Shown: positions 37,065-46,561, counted from the first letter of the stretch. The stretch is DNA of 64,000 bases from Pontibacillus chungwhensis (GCF_030166655.1 NZ_CP126446.1:3472001-3536000), one strand, 5' to 3'. Notes: generated by a model from the letters alone, not told the origin. Translations and numbers: made by a program.

Positions 37065-37418
37065 CTACTTCTTCTTGTCTAGAAACATCCCATCGTATGA
37101 AGACACACTTTGATAGGGGTTAGTGTATTTCTGATTTGATGTTTTTCGTTTTTTCATGTGAGCAATTTCTGTTTTCAATTGCTTCATATGAATTGAAACA
37201 CGTTCATTCACGACTTTGTTCATCCGAATGACCTCTTGGCCTTTTTCCCGTTCTTCATCTGTATAAGGGCCTTCTAAACCCTCTATAAGCCTTTCTCTTT
37301 GCTCTAGTAAACCAGTAAGCTTCTCAACAAACTCTTCACGCTCAGTCGCTTTTGGCGGCTGTTGAGATAGTTCGTATAGCTCTGAAGTAATGTCATGAAG
37401 TTGATCAACTTGACTCAT
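37065..37418 (-). CDS. fliT: Flagellar protein FliT
   Basis: Start placed at ATG 37418, which overlaps the fliS stop (TAATG) and uses GGTGGG inside fliS. The 117-residue protein is helical with the basic C-terminal tail expected of Bacillus FliT, a chaperone for the FliD cap protein. Order fliD-fliS-fliT supports the name; sequence similarity alone is weak. Confidence 0.8.
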   Translation of the reverse strand: MSQVDQLHDITSELYELSQQPPKATEREEFVEKLTGLLEQRERLIEGLEGPYTDEEREKGQEVIRMNKVVNERVSIHMKQLKTEIAHMKKRKTSNQKYTNPYQSVSSYDGMFLDKKK

Positions 37419-37816
37419 TAAGCGTTCCCACCTGCGCCAAACTGTTGTTGACGCGTTTGTTTTACAACTTCTTTCCACGTATCCCGGAAATCTGTCATAA
37501 TCCCAAATGCTTCATCTAAAATGGTCGCATCATTCTTAAGATTCGCATCCATTAAGCGGCGGTTCACATAATCATAAAGCGGCATAACTTCCTGTGTAAT
37601 GGAGTAATCTGGATTCATCGTAATCATAAGCTCCTGAACGATTTTTTGAGCCTTCTGAATGTTGGTATTACGAAGCTCAATATTCTTCTCTTCAATGCCC
37701 TTTTTCGCCAGTTTCATAAACTTTAAGCAGCCGTTATACAGCATCAGCGTTAGTTCACCTGGTGATGCTGTTTCTACAGAGTTATTTTGATACGCTTGAT
37801 AGGCCTGCATAGACAT
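37418..37816 (-). CDS. fliS: Flagellin chaperone FliS
   Basis: Start placed at 37816 (MSMQAYQAYQNNS) with AAAGGAG upstream; the longer frame lies inside fliD. The 132-residue helical-bundle protein shows AYQNNSVETASPGELTLMLY and the conserved ITMNPDYSIT. It binds the C-terminus of flagellin in the cytoplasm before export. Confidence 0.95.
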   Translation of the reverse strand: MSMQAYQAYQNNSVETASPGELTLMLYNGCLKFMKLAKKGIEEKNIELRNTNIQKAQKIVQELMITMNPDYSITQEVMPLYDYVNRRLMDANLKNDATILDEAFGIMTDFRDTWKEVVKQTRQQQFGAGGNA

Positions 37817-37836
37817 ATCGTTAGACACTCCTTTTA

Positions 37837-39390
37837 TTATCCAAACTGACTCATTAGCTGAGCCGATTGTGAATTTAGCTTTTGAATAGCTTTTTCCATA
37901 GCAGTAAATTGGGACCAATACCGATCTTCTATTTGAGTTAAGCGATCTTCGAAATCTCTCATTTCATCTTTAATAGAATCTAATTCTTTTCCGATTCGGA
38001 AGTTGTTGCTGACACTTGTTGATTTCCCAGCTTTCGCTTCAATCTGTTTCATGCCATTTCTAAGGGATTCTTCTAATTTATCAGCAATCCCTTTCTTATC
38101 GCCCTCACCGGAAAATAGCTTGTATACTGATTCCGGATCATTTTCTAGTGCCGATCTTAGTTCACTTTCCGTAATTAAAAGCTTTCCGCCATCACGATAG
38201 TTAGAAGAAGTTTTAATACCGATATCAGTAATGGTGTTAAAATTGCCGCTTGTTTCAACTGATTCATACCATTGGTTACGCATCGAGAAAAGGGTTCCCT
38301 CAATAGCAGAGTCGTTACTTAGAAGCCCTTTCTTTGCTTGTTCTTCCCATAGCTCTATTTCTTTTTCTTCCATCGCTTCTTTTTCTTTATCAGTAAGCGG
38401 TTTGTAATCGCGATTTTTCCGTTCACTAACTTGCTTATTTGCGCTCTCAATGATTTCATTATATTTGGCTACAAATTTTGTGATTTTATCCACGGCGTGG
38501 TCAACATTGTTGTTTACTGTAACAGAAGCATTCTTCCCATCTGTTACGTCTTTAAATTGGAAGTTCACACCATTTAATTTGTAAGAATTGTCGTGAGAAG
38601 TAATGGTTAAAGCATTATTGTAGACGAATTCAGCATCTTTGCCCCCTACTTCTGTTTTAACCCAGTTCCCGTCTTTGTCTTGTTTGCTATTCCAAACCCC
38701 AAAAGTTTGAGTTAAAAGGTTAGCGCTATCACTCTGAAAGCCAATTTCAGCACCACGAAATTCTCCCGTTTGATTGAAGTCTCCAGTCTTTGTACGTTCA
38801 AGAACAACTTGGTCAGCCTGTTCATTGTAGAAAGCTCTCACACCAAGATCGGAGTTATTAATCTTTTTAAATATATCGTTCATAGACATGTCTTTCGTTA
38901 TATCTATGGTTACATCGTTAGTAGATCCATCTTCGTTATAAGTCTTCATTGTTAAATCTAGATTCGTTAAATCAATTCCGTTTTTAAACTTATTCTGCTG
39001 ACTCTCAAGCGAAGCATTCAAATCAAGTGTTTCTCCGTTTTTCGTTATTGCCCCTCGACTCGTATTAATCGCAGCCGAAGCAAGTTGCTTCACTTGAACA
39101 CTATAATTCCCATTACTCGCTCCCGAATCAGCTGTAGCCGTAACAGCATCAGACATAGTGGAAGAAGTAGTCTTCGTATTATAAACGTCAGAGAACTTCA
39201 TATCAGAAGCCATTGTTTCAAGTTCATCAAAATTTTTATTCATATCCCGGTAAGCATCCCGCTGCCAAGTTAACCATGTTTTCTCTTGCTCCATTTTATT
39301 TAAAGGAATTCGCTCAGCCTTCATAAGGTCACCGACAATTTTATCAATGTCCATACCTGTCGCCAGACCACCAATTCGCATATCACTCAT
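37837..39390 (-). CDS. fliD: Flagellar hook-associated protein 2 (filament cap) FliD
   Basis: The 517-residue protein has the FliD N-terminus (RIGGLATGMDIDKIVGDLMKAER), a variable middle, and the C-terminal coiled coil (DRYWSQFTAMEKAIQKLNSQS). It forms the filament cap that folds flagellin. AAGGTGG precedes the start, 15 nt after flaG. Confidence 0.96.
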   Translation of the reverse strand: MSDMRIGGLATGMDIDKIVGDLMKAERIPLNKMEQEKTWLTWQRDAYRDMNKNFDELETMASDMKFSDVYNTKTTSSTMSDAVTATADSGASNGNYSVQVKQLASAAINTSRGAITKNGETLDLNASLESQQNKFKNGIDLTNLDLTMKTYNEDGSTNDVTIDITKDMSMNDIFKKINNSDLGVRAFYNEQADQVVLERTKTGDFNQTGEFRGAEIGFQSDSANLLTQTFGVWNSKQDKDGNWVKTEVGGKDAEFVYNNALTITSHDNSYKLNGVNFQFKDVTDGKNASVTVNNNVDHAVDKITKFVAKYNEIIESANKQVSERKNRDYKPLTDKEKEAMEEKEIELWEEQAKKGLLSNDSAIEGTLFSMRNQWYESVETSGNFNTITDIGIKTSSNYRDGGKLLITESELRSALENDPESVYKLFSGEGDKKGIADKLEESLRNGMKQIEAKAGKSTSVSNNFRIGKELDSIKDEMRDFEDRLTQIEDRYWSQFTAMEKAIQKLNSQSAQLMSQFG

Positions 39391-39405
39391 CTTTACGTCA
39401 CCACC

Positions 39406-39768
39406 TTATACTTTTCGATCCACAAGAAAGCCTAGAAATTCCGCCATAGATGCATAAATATCTAACAGCTTCTTAGGAGGAATTTCCTTTATTACTTCAT
39501 CTGTCTCAGGGTTCACTAACGTTACGTAATATTCTTCTAATTTATCATGAAATTCAAATTTAAGTTCGGTTTGCGCAGGCTCCAAAAATTCATTCATACT
39601 CTGAACAATTTCTTTAGCCTCTTCTTTGTCTAATAGTTTCTCTGTTTCCTGATAGGGAACGCTTGATTTTTTGTCCTCAACCAAACCCTCTGACGATGTT
39701 GTATTCACATTGATGCGCTCAGCCCGTTGCAGAAGTAGGGAATCATGTACAATGTTACCCACTTTCAC
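39406..39768 (-). CDS. flaG: FlaG family protein (YvyC)
   Basis: Start taken at GTG 39768 because AAGGAG lies 10 nt upstream; the longer reading has no site. The 120-residue protein has a variable N-terminus and the FlaG domain (LKFEFHDKLEEYYVTLVNPE, VIKEIPPKKLLDIYASMAEF). FlaG affects filament length. It heads the flaG-fliD-fliS-fliT run, separated from hag by the homing endonuclease gene. Confidence 0.88.
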   Translation of the reverse strand: MKVGNIVHDSLLLQRAERINVNTTSSEGLVEDKKSSVPYQETEKLLDKEEAKEIVQSMNEFLEPAQTELKFEFHDKLEEYYVTLVNPETDEVIKEIPPKKLLDIYASMAEFLGFLVDRKV

Positions 39769-39935
39769 TGTCAGCCAGCTCCTTTTCACATCTTTATATT
39801 TTATATCGGTTTGATCTGTCAAAAGTTAAATAAATAGGTTTTATAATTAAAAGAATAAAGGATCAAAATGAGGTTGATAGAGGGTATAGTAGAATAAGGA
39901 TTTAAGAACCATATGTTAAAAGTGAGGTGAATGTA

Positions 39936-40880
39936 TTGACACTATATGTTCATTACAATGAACAATTTTTAGAGTTTATAACTGGGAAGCTCTTAGGAGA
40001 TGGAAACATCGTAATACAAGATCAAAGAACACCCCGTTTTCGCTTCGCTCACACTATGGCTGATCGTGAATGGGCTGTAAAAGGATATCAAATGCTCCAA
40101 CAAACTATTGAAACGCCTCCACCTGTTTTCAGACAACTATATGATAAAAGAACGAACAAGTATTATAGACAATACTACGTGCAATCATAATCTTCTGAAG
40201 GGATGAACGATTTAAAAGATCTATGGTATCAAGATTATAAAAAGGTTGTTCCTATACAATTTGTGAAACGCTACATTTCACCATTTTGCTTAGCGACATG
40301 GTACCAGGATGATGGGCATTTAAAAAAACGTAAAAACACTCCTCAAAAGCTGATCTTATCCACAGATTGTTTCTCCAGAAGAGATGTTGAACAGTTACAA
40401 AAGTTATTAAAAGAAACCTACTCTCTAAACTTTCACCAAGATGGACAAAATCGTTTACTCTTATATGACCAGCCCTCTATTTATTATTTCCTAACAATTA
40501 TAAGACCCTACTTAACCTCTTGTATGAGAAGAAAAGATATATTTTTGAAGGCTGTTGAAACTAATAAAACAAAATCCCTTAGAACTACGATTTACCTTCC
40601 TGAGACATTCATCTTAACGAAACCTACTTCAGAACTCAGAGATTTATTGCACAGTTTAAAGGAGATTAATAGATCCTTAAGCAATTCTTCTTTTTATCAA
40701 AAGGCATATACCTTGTTACAAAATGCAAAATATGAATCTAGCTCAGATCAAAAGAGTTACCAAGTAACCCTTACAGGCTGCATCGTGAAGGAATTAAAAG
40801 CGTTCAAACGAAAGACAGGACGCCAATATGGTGAAGCGGTCCACCTTTGTAAATTAAACAAAAATGGTCGCCTCATATGA
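39936..40880 (+). pseudogene. LAGLIDADG homing endonuclease, free-standing, with in-frame TAA
   Basis: One frame from TTG 39936 (GAGGTG upstream) to TGA 40880 encodes a two-motif LAGLIDADG enzyme of the PF03161 type: motif 1 FITGKLLGDGNIVIQ near residue 15 and motif 2 SPFCLATWYQDDGHLK, with KKVVP between and IIRPYLTSCM after. TAA at 40188-40190 (codon 85) splits it; both parts stay in the same frame, so it is a nonsense change, not a frameshift. A restart at ATG 40203 (GAAGG upstream) could make the second part alone. The C-terminal ~110 residues are not recognised. It is antisense to the flagellar genes and lies outside the hag intron. Confidence 0.85.
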
Positions 40881-40890
40881 GGCGACCATT
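40863..40890. terminator. Bidirectional terminator shared by hag and the endonuclease gene
   Basis: Perfect palindrome with 14-bp arms AATGGTCGCCTCAT/ATGAGGCGACCATT, A-rich on one side and T-rich on the other. The endonuclease stop codon lies inside it; the hag stop is 10 nt away. Confidence 0.9.
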
Positions 40891-40900
40891 TCTTTTAAAA

Positions 40901-42623
40901 TTAACGTAATAGTTGAAGTACTCCTTGAGGCTGTTGGTTTGCTTTTGCAAGCATCGCTTGAGAAGCCTGAGCCAGAATACTTTCTTTTGTTTGGTTCATC
41001 ATTTCTTTGGCCATCGTGCCACAATCACTCTCATGATTGACCAGACTATATCTTCACCCTCTATTGTACTAGTAGGGGTCGGGCACTTCGGAAGATGTTA
41101 ACCTCCCTACGGATTTCATCACCTGAAACGGTGGTTTATCCTAGTCGTTGAACCTTCTCCATCCTTTCGGAACAGGAGCTTGGCTGCTGATTGCCCAATC
41201 CTTTTATTTCTCCACGTTCACGTTTGCCGTTTCCAGCTCCGTTGTCGCATAAAAGGCTCTAAGGGGTTTCCAGCAATTCACCCGATTGTAATCCTAACCG
41301 TTACCCGTTAGGACGACTGTGCTCCATAGCTGCTTATGCAACCGAAGCATAATCTACGTCGCGGATTCGAGATTCCGCTGCTGTTAAGTTTTCAGAAGAT
41401 GTACCTAAATTGTTAATCGTATGTTCTAGACGGTTTTGATTTGCACCTAGTTTTGCACGTTCTTCTGAAACACTTTTAATAGCATTGTCAATTGTAGTAA
41501 TTGCAGACTCTGCTCCTGATTGTGTAGAAATATCTACTCCATTAATTCCTAAAGCTTCTGATCTCATATCACCTATTGTCATTGAGGTGGTTTGGTTCTC
41601 GTTAGCACCAATTTGGAATCGAATACCATCACCAGAAACCTCTATGTCTGTATCACCACTGTTATTAGTTAATGTGTTATCAACCGATAATTCTAATCCA
41701 CCGATTTTCACTTTACCGTCAGTAGTAACTTCATCCGTTAGAGTGGCAACTGTATTTGAGTTGCTGTCGGCTAATGCATAAGTAGCAGTTTCACCCACTG
41801 TAAAACTAGCTGTTCCATTGGAGGAAATTGCTGTATTATCTATTGTCAATTCATCGCTACCTACACTAAAAGTGGTATTGCCAGATGATGTATTAATATT
41901 ATCAGCCGCACTCCCTACAAGTGCACCTGTAGAATCTAATAGAGAAACTTTTTTCGTTCCTGGACTTGATCCGTCTTCAACCTTCAGTGAATAAGCGTCA
42001 CCAATATTGAAGTCACCATTAGTTGTAGTTGATAAACTAACCTTAGTTGAATTGTCAAGCCCCGTACCACCATCATTAATATCAGTTGCTACTTCATCAG
42101 CTGATGTTATAGTTAATGAATAAGTATCCTCTACCATAAATTCCTTCACTTTTACACCCTGGATATTTGCAGTCCCAGGTGTAGATAATTCTGAGGATTG
42201 GTTTTGCTCACCATTCAATAAGCTCTTAGTATTAAATTCGGTAGTATTACCAATTCGGTCAATCTCAGATTGTAATTGCTCCACTTCCGCTTGTAATGAT
42301 TCACGATCATCATCAGTTTGCGTTCCGTTAGAAGCCTGTGCAGACAATTCACGCATACGTTGTAAAATACTGTGAGTTTCATTTAATGCACCTTCTGCAG
42401 TTTGAATCATAGAGATAGCATCTTGTGAGTTTCTATTAGCTTGATCTAATCCACGAATTTGACCTCTCATTTTCTCAGAAATTGCTAGTCCGGCAGCGTC
42501 GTCTCCAGCCTTGTTAATACGTAGACCTGAAGATAGTTTCTCCATAGAAGCAGCTGAACCATTATTTGCACTGTTTAACTGACGATAAGTATTCAACGCC
42601 GCAATATTATGATTAATTCTCAT
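40901..42623 (-). CDS. hag: Flagellin Hag, split by a group I intron
   Basis: Exon 1 (42623-41352, 424 codons) has the flagellin N-domain (MRINHNIAALNTYRQLNSAN), a variable Thr/Ser/Asp-rich centre and the C-domain up to ESRIRDVD. Exon 2 (41014-40901) encodes MAKEMMNQTKESILAQASQA and ends GVLQLLR, the canonical C-terminus. Joining them restores DVD-MAKEMM in frame and gives 461 residues. Without splicing, translation adds YASVA and stops at 41334, losing the terminal D0 helix that binds FliS and is needed for filament assembly. AGGAGG precedes the start; a SigD promoter and CsrA hairpin lie upstream. Confidence 0.93.
41015..41351 (-). ncRNA. Group I self-splicing intron in hag
   Basis: 337 nt. 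The exon before it ends in U and the intron ends in G, the group I rule. Core elements in order on the transcript: P AATTGCTGGAAA (41267-41278), Q AATCAGCAGCCAAGC (41178-41192), R GTTCAACGACTAGG (41140-41153), S AAGATATAGTCTGG (41041-41054). P7 pairing is visible (ACTA with TAGT). A tentative P1 pairs exon CGUAG(A)U with GCUAUG, giving U-G at the splice site with one bulged A. No ORF inside. Splicing has not been shown here. Confidence 0.92.
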
Positions 42624-42647
42624 TTAAAATTTCCTCCTTGAATGTAA

Positions 42648-42669
42648 AGTTTCACGTCCCTGTGAAACT
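42648..42669 (-). promoter_or_regulatory. CsrA-binding hairpin in the hag leader
   Basis: 8-bp stem AGTTTCAC/GTGAAACT presenting loop AGGGAC; ACAGGGACGU matches the CsrA consensus ACARGGAUGU at nine of ten positions. A second GGA is in the ribosome site AAGGAGG downstream, the two-site arrangement known for B. subtilis hag. Confidence 0.75.
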
Positions 42670-42731
42670 AACTAAGTATTTTGGCTAAAGTCTAAAGTCG
42701 GCCGCCTTTATTCCTTAACCTTCTACATCTT

Positions 42732-42758
42732 TTATCGGCAGGAGTTGACAAAGGTTTA
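42732..42758 (-). promoter_or_regulatory. SigD promoter of hag
   Basis: TAAA, exactly 15 nt, then GCCGATAA on the minus strand. It overlaps the last codons of csrA. Confidence 0.88.
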
Positions 42759-42983
42759 CTCTTTTTTGAAACTTTTTAGCAAATTAATAAGGTCGTCTGA
42801 CGCGTTACTTGCTTCCTGATTCTCTTCTTGGATCTTTATGTAAATTTCCTTTCTGTACACATCAACAGAGCGAGGAGCTTCTATACCAATTTTTATCTGA
42901 TCCCCTTCAACGGCAACTACTTTAATTTCAATATCATCGCCAATTTGAATTGATTCATCTTTCTTTCTATTCAGTATGAGCAT
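42756..42983 (-). CDS. csrA: Translational regulator CsrA
   Basis: Start taken at ATG 42983 ([20 protein letters not shown]), the usual CsrA N-terminus; the GTG three codons earlier is less likely. The 75-residue protein represses hag translation by binding GGA hairpins in its leader and is sequestered by FliW. It overlaps fliW by 17 nt. Confidence 0.95.
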   Translation of the reverse strand: MLILNRKKDESIQIGDDIEIKVVAVEGDQIKIGIEAPRSVDVYRKEIYIKIQEENQEASNASDDLINLLKSFKKE

Positions 42984-43416
42984 CCGTGTCACCGCCTTCA
43001 GCTATAAGATGCCTTGTCATGTAAGGAGTATTTGTTAAAATGAGCTGCTTTCCTTTTTGGTTACTTTTATTCACAATAATCGGTGCCTGAAGGTTTGCTG
43101 TTGTGTCACTAAATGGTTCTCGCAGTGTAAGAACAGAAAATACGGCTACATCCTCAGGTCTCTCAATATGTAAGGTATCTAGCGTTTGATCATCTAGTTC
43201 AAACTCATAATTCTTAAAGAAAAGATATGGGTTCGCGATTACCAATGACACCTCTTCTTTATGAACGGACTGCATAGAATGATAGATTCCTCCTTCATCA
43301 ATCGGAAGAATCACAAACTCTAGCTCCTCTTCAAAACCTGGTAACCCATTTGGGAAAATAACCACTTCTTCTTCTTTAACTTCCACTTCTCCAAAGTACT
43401 TTGTGTTTATATTCAT
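42967..43416 (-). CDS. fliW: Flagellar assembly factor FliW
   Basis: The 149-residue protein matches FliW throughout ([26 protein letters not shown]). FliW binds either flagellin or CsrA; free flagellin releases FliW, which then blocks CsrA. csrA-fliW overlap keeps their amounts linked. Confidence 0.95.
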   Translation of the reverse strand: MNINTKYFGEVEVKEEEVVIFPNGLPGFEEELEFVILPIDEGGIYHSMQSVHKEEVSLVIANPYLFFKNYEFELDDQTLDTLHIERPEDVAVFSVLTLREPFSDTTANLQAPIIVNKSNQKGKQLILTNTPYMTRHLIAEGGDTDAHTE

Positions 43417-43429
43417 AACTCACCACTTC

Positions 43430-44023
43430 TTATATATTGGTTTCAAATCGATAACCCTTAAATGTTAAGTTCTTAAAATCTATATTCACATCAGAATATT
43501 GCTCAATCCTTGCTGTGACTTGTCCCCGCTCATATTGGAACTGTGGCTCATTTCTCGTTGCTCTTAGAATCGGCTCGTTGCGCTTCACATCTATCGTTGC
43601 TCTGCCAGTATTAAATGAAAGGTCTACCAATTCATAAGCCGGACGACCACCAGGGTTAATAGTGAAGTCCCAAAGACCTTCTACTGTTCTTTTGGCTTGA
43701 GATGCAATGGGATTACCTCCATTTTCGATCCTCATTAGTTCATCGCCTTCTTGCGCCATAGTAGCTATATGTTCTAAACCTTTTTGTTTGGCATGACTGG
43801 CGTATTCTTCTGCGCGGACAAAAACACTTTTTAACCCGATATTTTGCCATGCTTTTGTTTGATTAATAGATAGCTTTGGGGATTCTTGCTTAATAGATAG
43901 GTCTGCCTTTGGCTGTTGAATCTGTTGCTCTGCTGGTCGTTGTTTATATGTATGTTTAGCATTTTGTATGGTTAAGCCAATCTTAGCTAGAGTTGTCTGT
44001 ATTTGAATTTGAGGAGTCTTCAT
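43430..44023 (-). CDS. yviE: YviE-like flagellar-operon protein (DUF6470)
   Basis: Start taken at ATG 44023, with AGAGGTG upstream. The 197-residue protein begins MKTPQIQIQTTLAKIGL and contains the Gln-rich and PGGRPAYEL regions typical of YviE. Function is not established. It lies between flgL and fliW as in B. subtilis. Confidence 0.85.
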   Translation of the reverse strand: MKTPQIQIQTTLAKIGLTIQNAKHTYKQRPAEQQIQQPKADLSIKQESPKLSINQTKAWQNIGLKSVFVRAEEYASHAKQKGLEHIATMAQEGDELMRIENGGNPIASQAKRTVEGLWDFTINPGGRPAYELVDLSFNTGRATIDVKRNEPILRATRNEPQFQYERGQVTARIEQYSDVNIDFKNLTFKGYRFETNI

Positions 44024-44072
44024 TTGGTTCACCTCTGATTAGAGTAAAAAAGCTATCTGATGAACAGATAGC

Positions 44073-44957
44073 TTATCTTAGAAAATCCATTAATGTCGGC
44101 TGAATAATACGCGCCCCTACACTAAGTGCCGCTCGGTGCACACTTTCCTGGGTCTTTAATTTTGTAATGACTTTTTCTAACTCTGCATCTTCATTATCAG
44201 AAAGAATTCGATTAGCCATAACTTCTTGGCTTGAAAGGCGATCTTCTACAAGCTCTACTCGGTTCATACGTGCCCCGAGGTCTGCCCTGGTATTCACCAC
44301 ATCATTAATATTACGATCTATTGCAGCAATAGATTCCTCAAGGCCTTCTCCTGAGCTTAAGTTATCAATAAACTGATCAACATTTGCGAAAAGATCCTTC
44401 CCGAAAACCTTATTGCCGTCTACGTTAACATTTAATTTGGTTCCAGCTGAAACTTCCATGTTAACAAACTCTTGGTTAAAGTTCTTACTCAAACTTCCGT
44501 CCCCCACATTAACGGTTACAGGAGGCTCAGACGTGTTGGTTCCATTAAAGATATACTTGTTATTTACTTTCGTATTTGCAAGGTCTTTTAAATGAGCCTT
44601 AAGTTGCTTTACTTCTTCAGCTATATTCTCACGTTGCCCGGTCTCGTAAGTATCATTACTAGCCTGAACCGCTAGCTCCCGCAATCGTTGCAACGCTTTC
44701 GTTGTCTTATCAAGAGCCGCATCCGAGTTATTCATCCAATTATGAACTTCACCAATATTACGCTGAAACTGCTCAATTTCTGTTAACTGGCTCCGATAGT
44801 TCATACCTTTCATAGCGACAACAGGATCATCGGAAGGTCGGCTGATCTTCTTCCCAGTAGAAAGTTGCTCCTGATACTTACCCATTTGCTCATAGCTCTT
44901 ACTCATATTACTCAGCATATTATTCGTTAACATGCTCTGCGTTACACGAATAGCCAT
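44073..44957 (-). CDS. flgL: Flagellar hook-associated protein 3 FlgL
   Basis: The 294-residue flagellin-like protein has N- and C-terminal D0/D1 helices (MAIRVTQSMLTNNMLSNM; YEQMGKYQEQLSTGKKISRP; ALSVGARIIQPTLMDFLR). FlgL is the hook-filament junction protein next to FlgK. It begins 11 nt after flgK. Confidence 0.95.
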   Translation of the reverse strand: MAIRVTQSMLTNNMLSNMSKSYEQMGKYQEQLSTGKKISRPSDDPVVAMKGMNYRSQLTEIEQFQRNIGEVHNWMNNSDAALDKTTKALQRLRELAVQASNDTYETGQRENIAEEVKQLKAHLKDLANTKVNNKYIFNGTNTSEPPVTVNVGDGSLSKNFNQEFVNMEVSAGTKLNVNVDGNKVFGKDLFANVDQFIDNLSSGEGLEESIAAIDRNINDVVNTRADLGARMNRVELVEDRLSSQEVMANRILSDNEDAELEKVITKLKTQESVHRAALSVGARIIQPTLMDFLR

Positions 44958-44968
44958 CGATCACTCAC

Positions 44969-46543
44969 CTACCTTCCAACCCGGCCCATGCCGTTGATTA
45001 TTTTATCTAGCATCTCGTCAATCGTTGTTAAATTTCGCGCTGCTGCGTTATACGCGTGCTGGTACTTAATTATATTGGACATCTCTTCATCAAGGGACAC
45101 GCCGCTTACTGATTGACGGCGTTCTTCAACAGATTGTTTCAACGTTTCAGAGTTGCCTTCTAACCGGCGGGCTTCTTGAGACTCAACTGCCATCTCGCCA
45201 ATCATGCCTTCATAATAGCTATTAAAAGAGGTCGTTTTGCCATCAATGACAATGGAATCAGACGCTTCTCCAAGCTTTATAGCATTTTCTCCGCCGCCAA
45301 GCGTAGGATCATTTCCATCCGCTTCAGCCGCAATATTGAAGAGATCGTTTTTAATTCCACTTGCTACCGCCATGGAACCGGCATACCCTTCCGTTTCCGC
45401 TGATTTAGTGAAGAAGTTTCCATCATAATCCTCGTCTTCAACGCCATTCATTTCATTGAGACTCAATCCACTCTTATGAATACTGTTGAAACTATCGGCA
45501 AAGCCTGCTGCCAATTTATCTAGCTCAGTTAGCATATCGGGATAGATGCCTTGTTCTGCACCCTCAGCTTTATAACCATAGGACTCCATTAGCCCTTTCA
45601 ATTTACCAGAACCTAATGCATCTAAACTCGCTCCTGACAGAGAAGAGGTAACAGCATCATCCTTTGATTTAGGATCGATCATCGCAAGCTTAGTTACGGG
45701 TCCGTCTGCGTCCTCACCGTCAGCTCCATCCGATGCATAAACGACATCAAGTTCTCTGTACGAATTATTTTTTCCATCCACCAGGGGCTCAGATGCGCCA
45801 ATGATTTCGATTGTATATTTCCCTTCCGCTATCTCAAGAGAAGAATCACTCGTTTCAACTGTACTCACTTTAATGTCCACAAGCTCAGATAATTCATCCA
45901 CCAGTTGATCCCGTTTGTCATAGAGATCGTTCGGTAAGTATCCGTGTGGTTCGACATCGCCAATTTGATCATTGATATCTTTAATCTGCTTAGCAATTGA
46001 ACTAATATCTTTCGCTGTAATATCAATCTGATTTTTAAAATCGGTTTGAATCCCCTGTAAGGAGTCTGATAAGTAATTAAAAGTCTCAGCTACGGCTGTC
46101 CCACGTTGCCTAACGACAGAACGAGCCCCCTCATCTTTCGGATTCGTAGACAAATCCTGAAGCGACTGCCAGAACTGATCCATCGTCTTCGATAACCCAT
46201 TCTCAGAAGGCTCGTTCATAATCTCTTCCATCTTCTGAAGTGCCTCAGCCTTCGTTGACCAGTAGCCTGCTTTCGTATTCTCTCCCCGGTACTGAGCGTC
46301 CAGAAAACTTTCTCTGACACGCTCGATCGTACCCGCTTCAACACCAGATCCAACCTGACCTGGAATTTCCGGACGATTTCGAGATGCTGGTGGATACGGG
46401 GCTGTTTGTTCAAAGTTCACGCGCTGCCTGGAGTAGCCAGGGGTGTTCGCGTTTGAGATGTTGTGACCTGTTGTATATAAAGCCGACTGCTGCGCGTACA
46501 TGGCGCGCTTCGCGACTTCTAAACCGTTAAAAGTCGAACCCAT
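44969..46543 (-). CDS. flgK: Flagellar hook-associated protein 1 FlgK
   Basis: The 524-residue protein has the FlgK N-terminus (GSTFNGLEVAKRAMYAQQSA; TTGHNISNANTPGYSRQRV) and C-terminus (VSLDEEMSNIIKYQHAYNAA). It joins hook to filament. GAGGAGAAAGG precedes the start, 18 nt after flgN. Confidence 0.96.
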   Translation of the reverse strand: MGSTFNGLEVAKRAMYAQQSALYTTGHNISNANTPGYSRQRVNFEQTAPYPPASRNRPEIPGQVGSGVEAGTIERVRESFLDAQYRGENTKAGYWSTKAEALQKMEEIMNEPSENGLSKTMDQFWQSLQDLSTNPKDEGARSVVRQRGTAVAETFNYLSDSLQGIQTDFKNQIDITAKDISSIAKQIKDINDQIGDVEPHGYLPNDLYDKRDQLVDELSELVDIKVSTVETSDSSLEIAEGKYTIEIIGASEPLVDGKNNSYRELDVVYASDGADGEDADGPVTKLAMIDPKSKDDAVTSSLSGASLDALGSGKLKGLMESYGYKAEGAEQGIYPDMLTELDKLAAGFADSFNSIHKSGLSLNEMNGVEDEDYDGNFFTKSAETEGYAGSMAVASGIKNDLFNIAAEADGNDPTLGGGENAIKLGEASDSIVIDGKTTSFNSYYEGMIGEMAVESQEARRLEGNSETLKQSVEERRQSVSGVSLDEEMSNIIKYQHAYNAAARNLTTIDEMLDKIINGMGRVGR

Positions 46544-46561
46544 TGCCTTTCTCCTCTCCCC

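Noticed and set aside
41334-42623. A complete 429-residue flagellin ending at 41334
   Set aside because: It lacks the conserved C-terminus, which is found intact after a readable group I intron.
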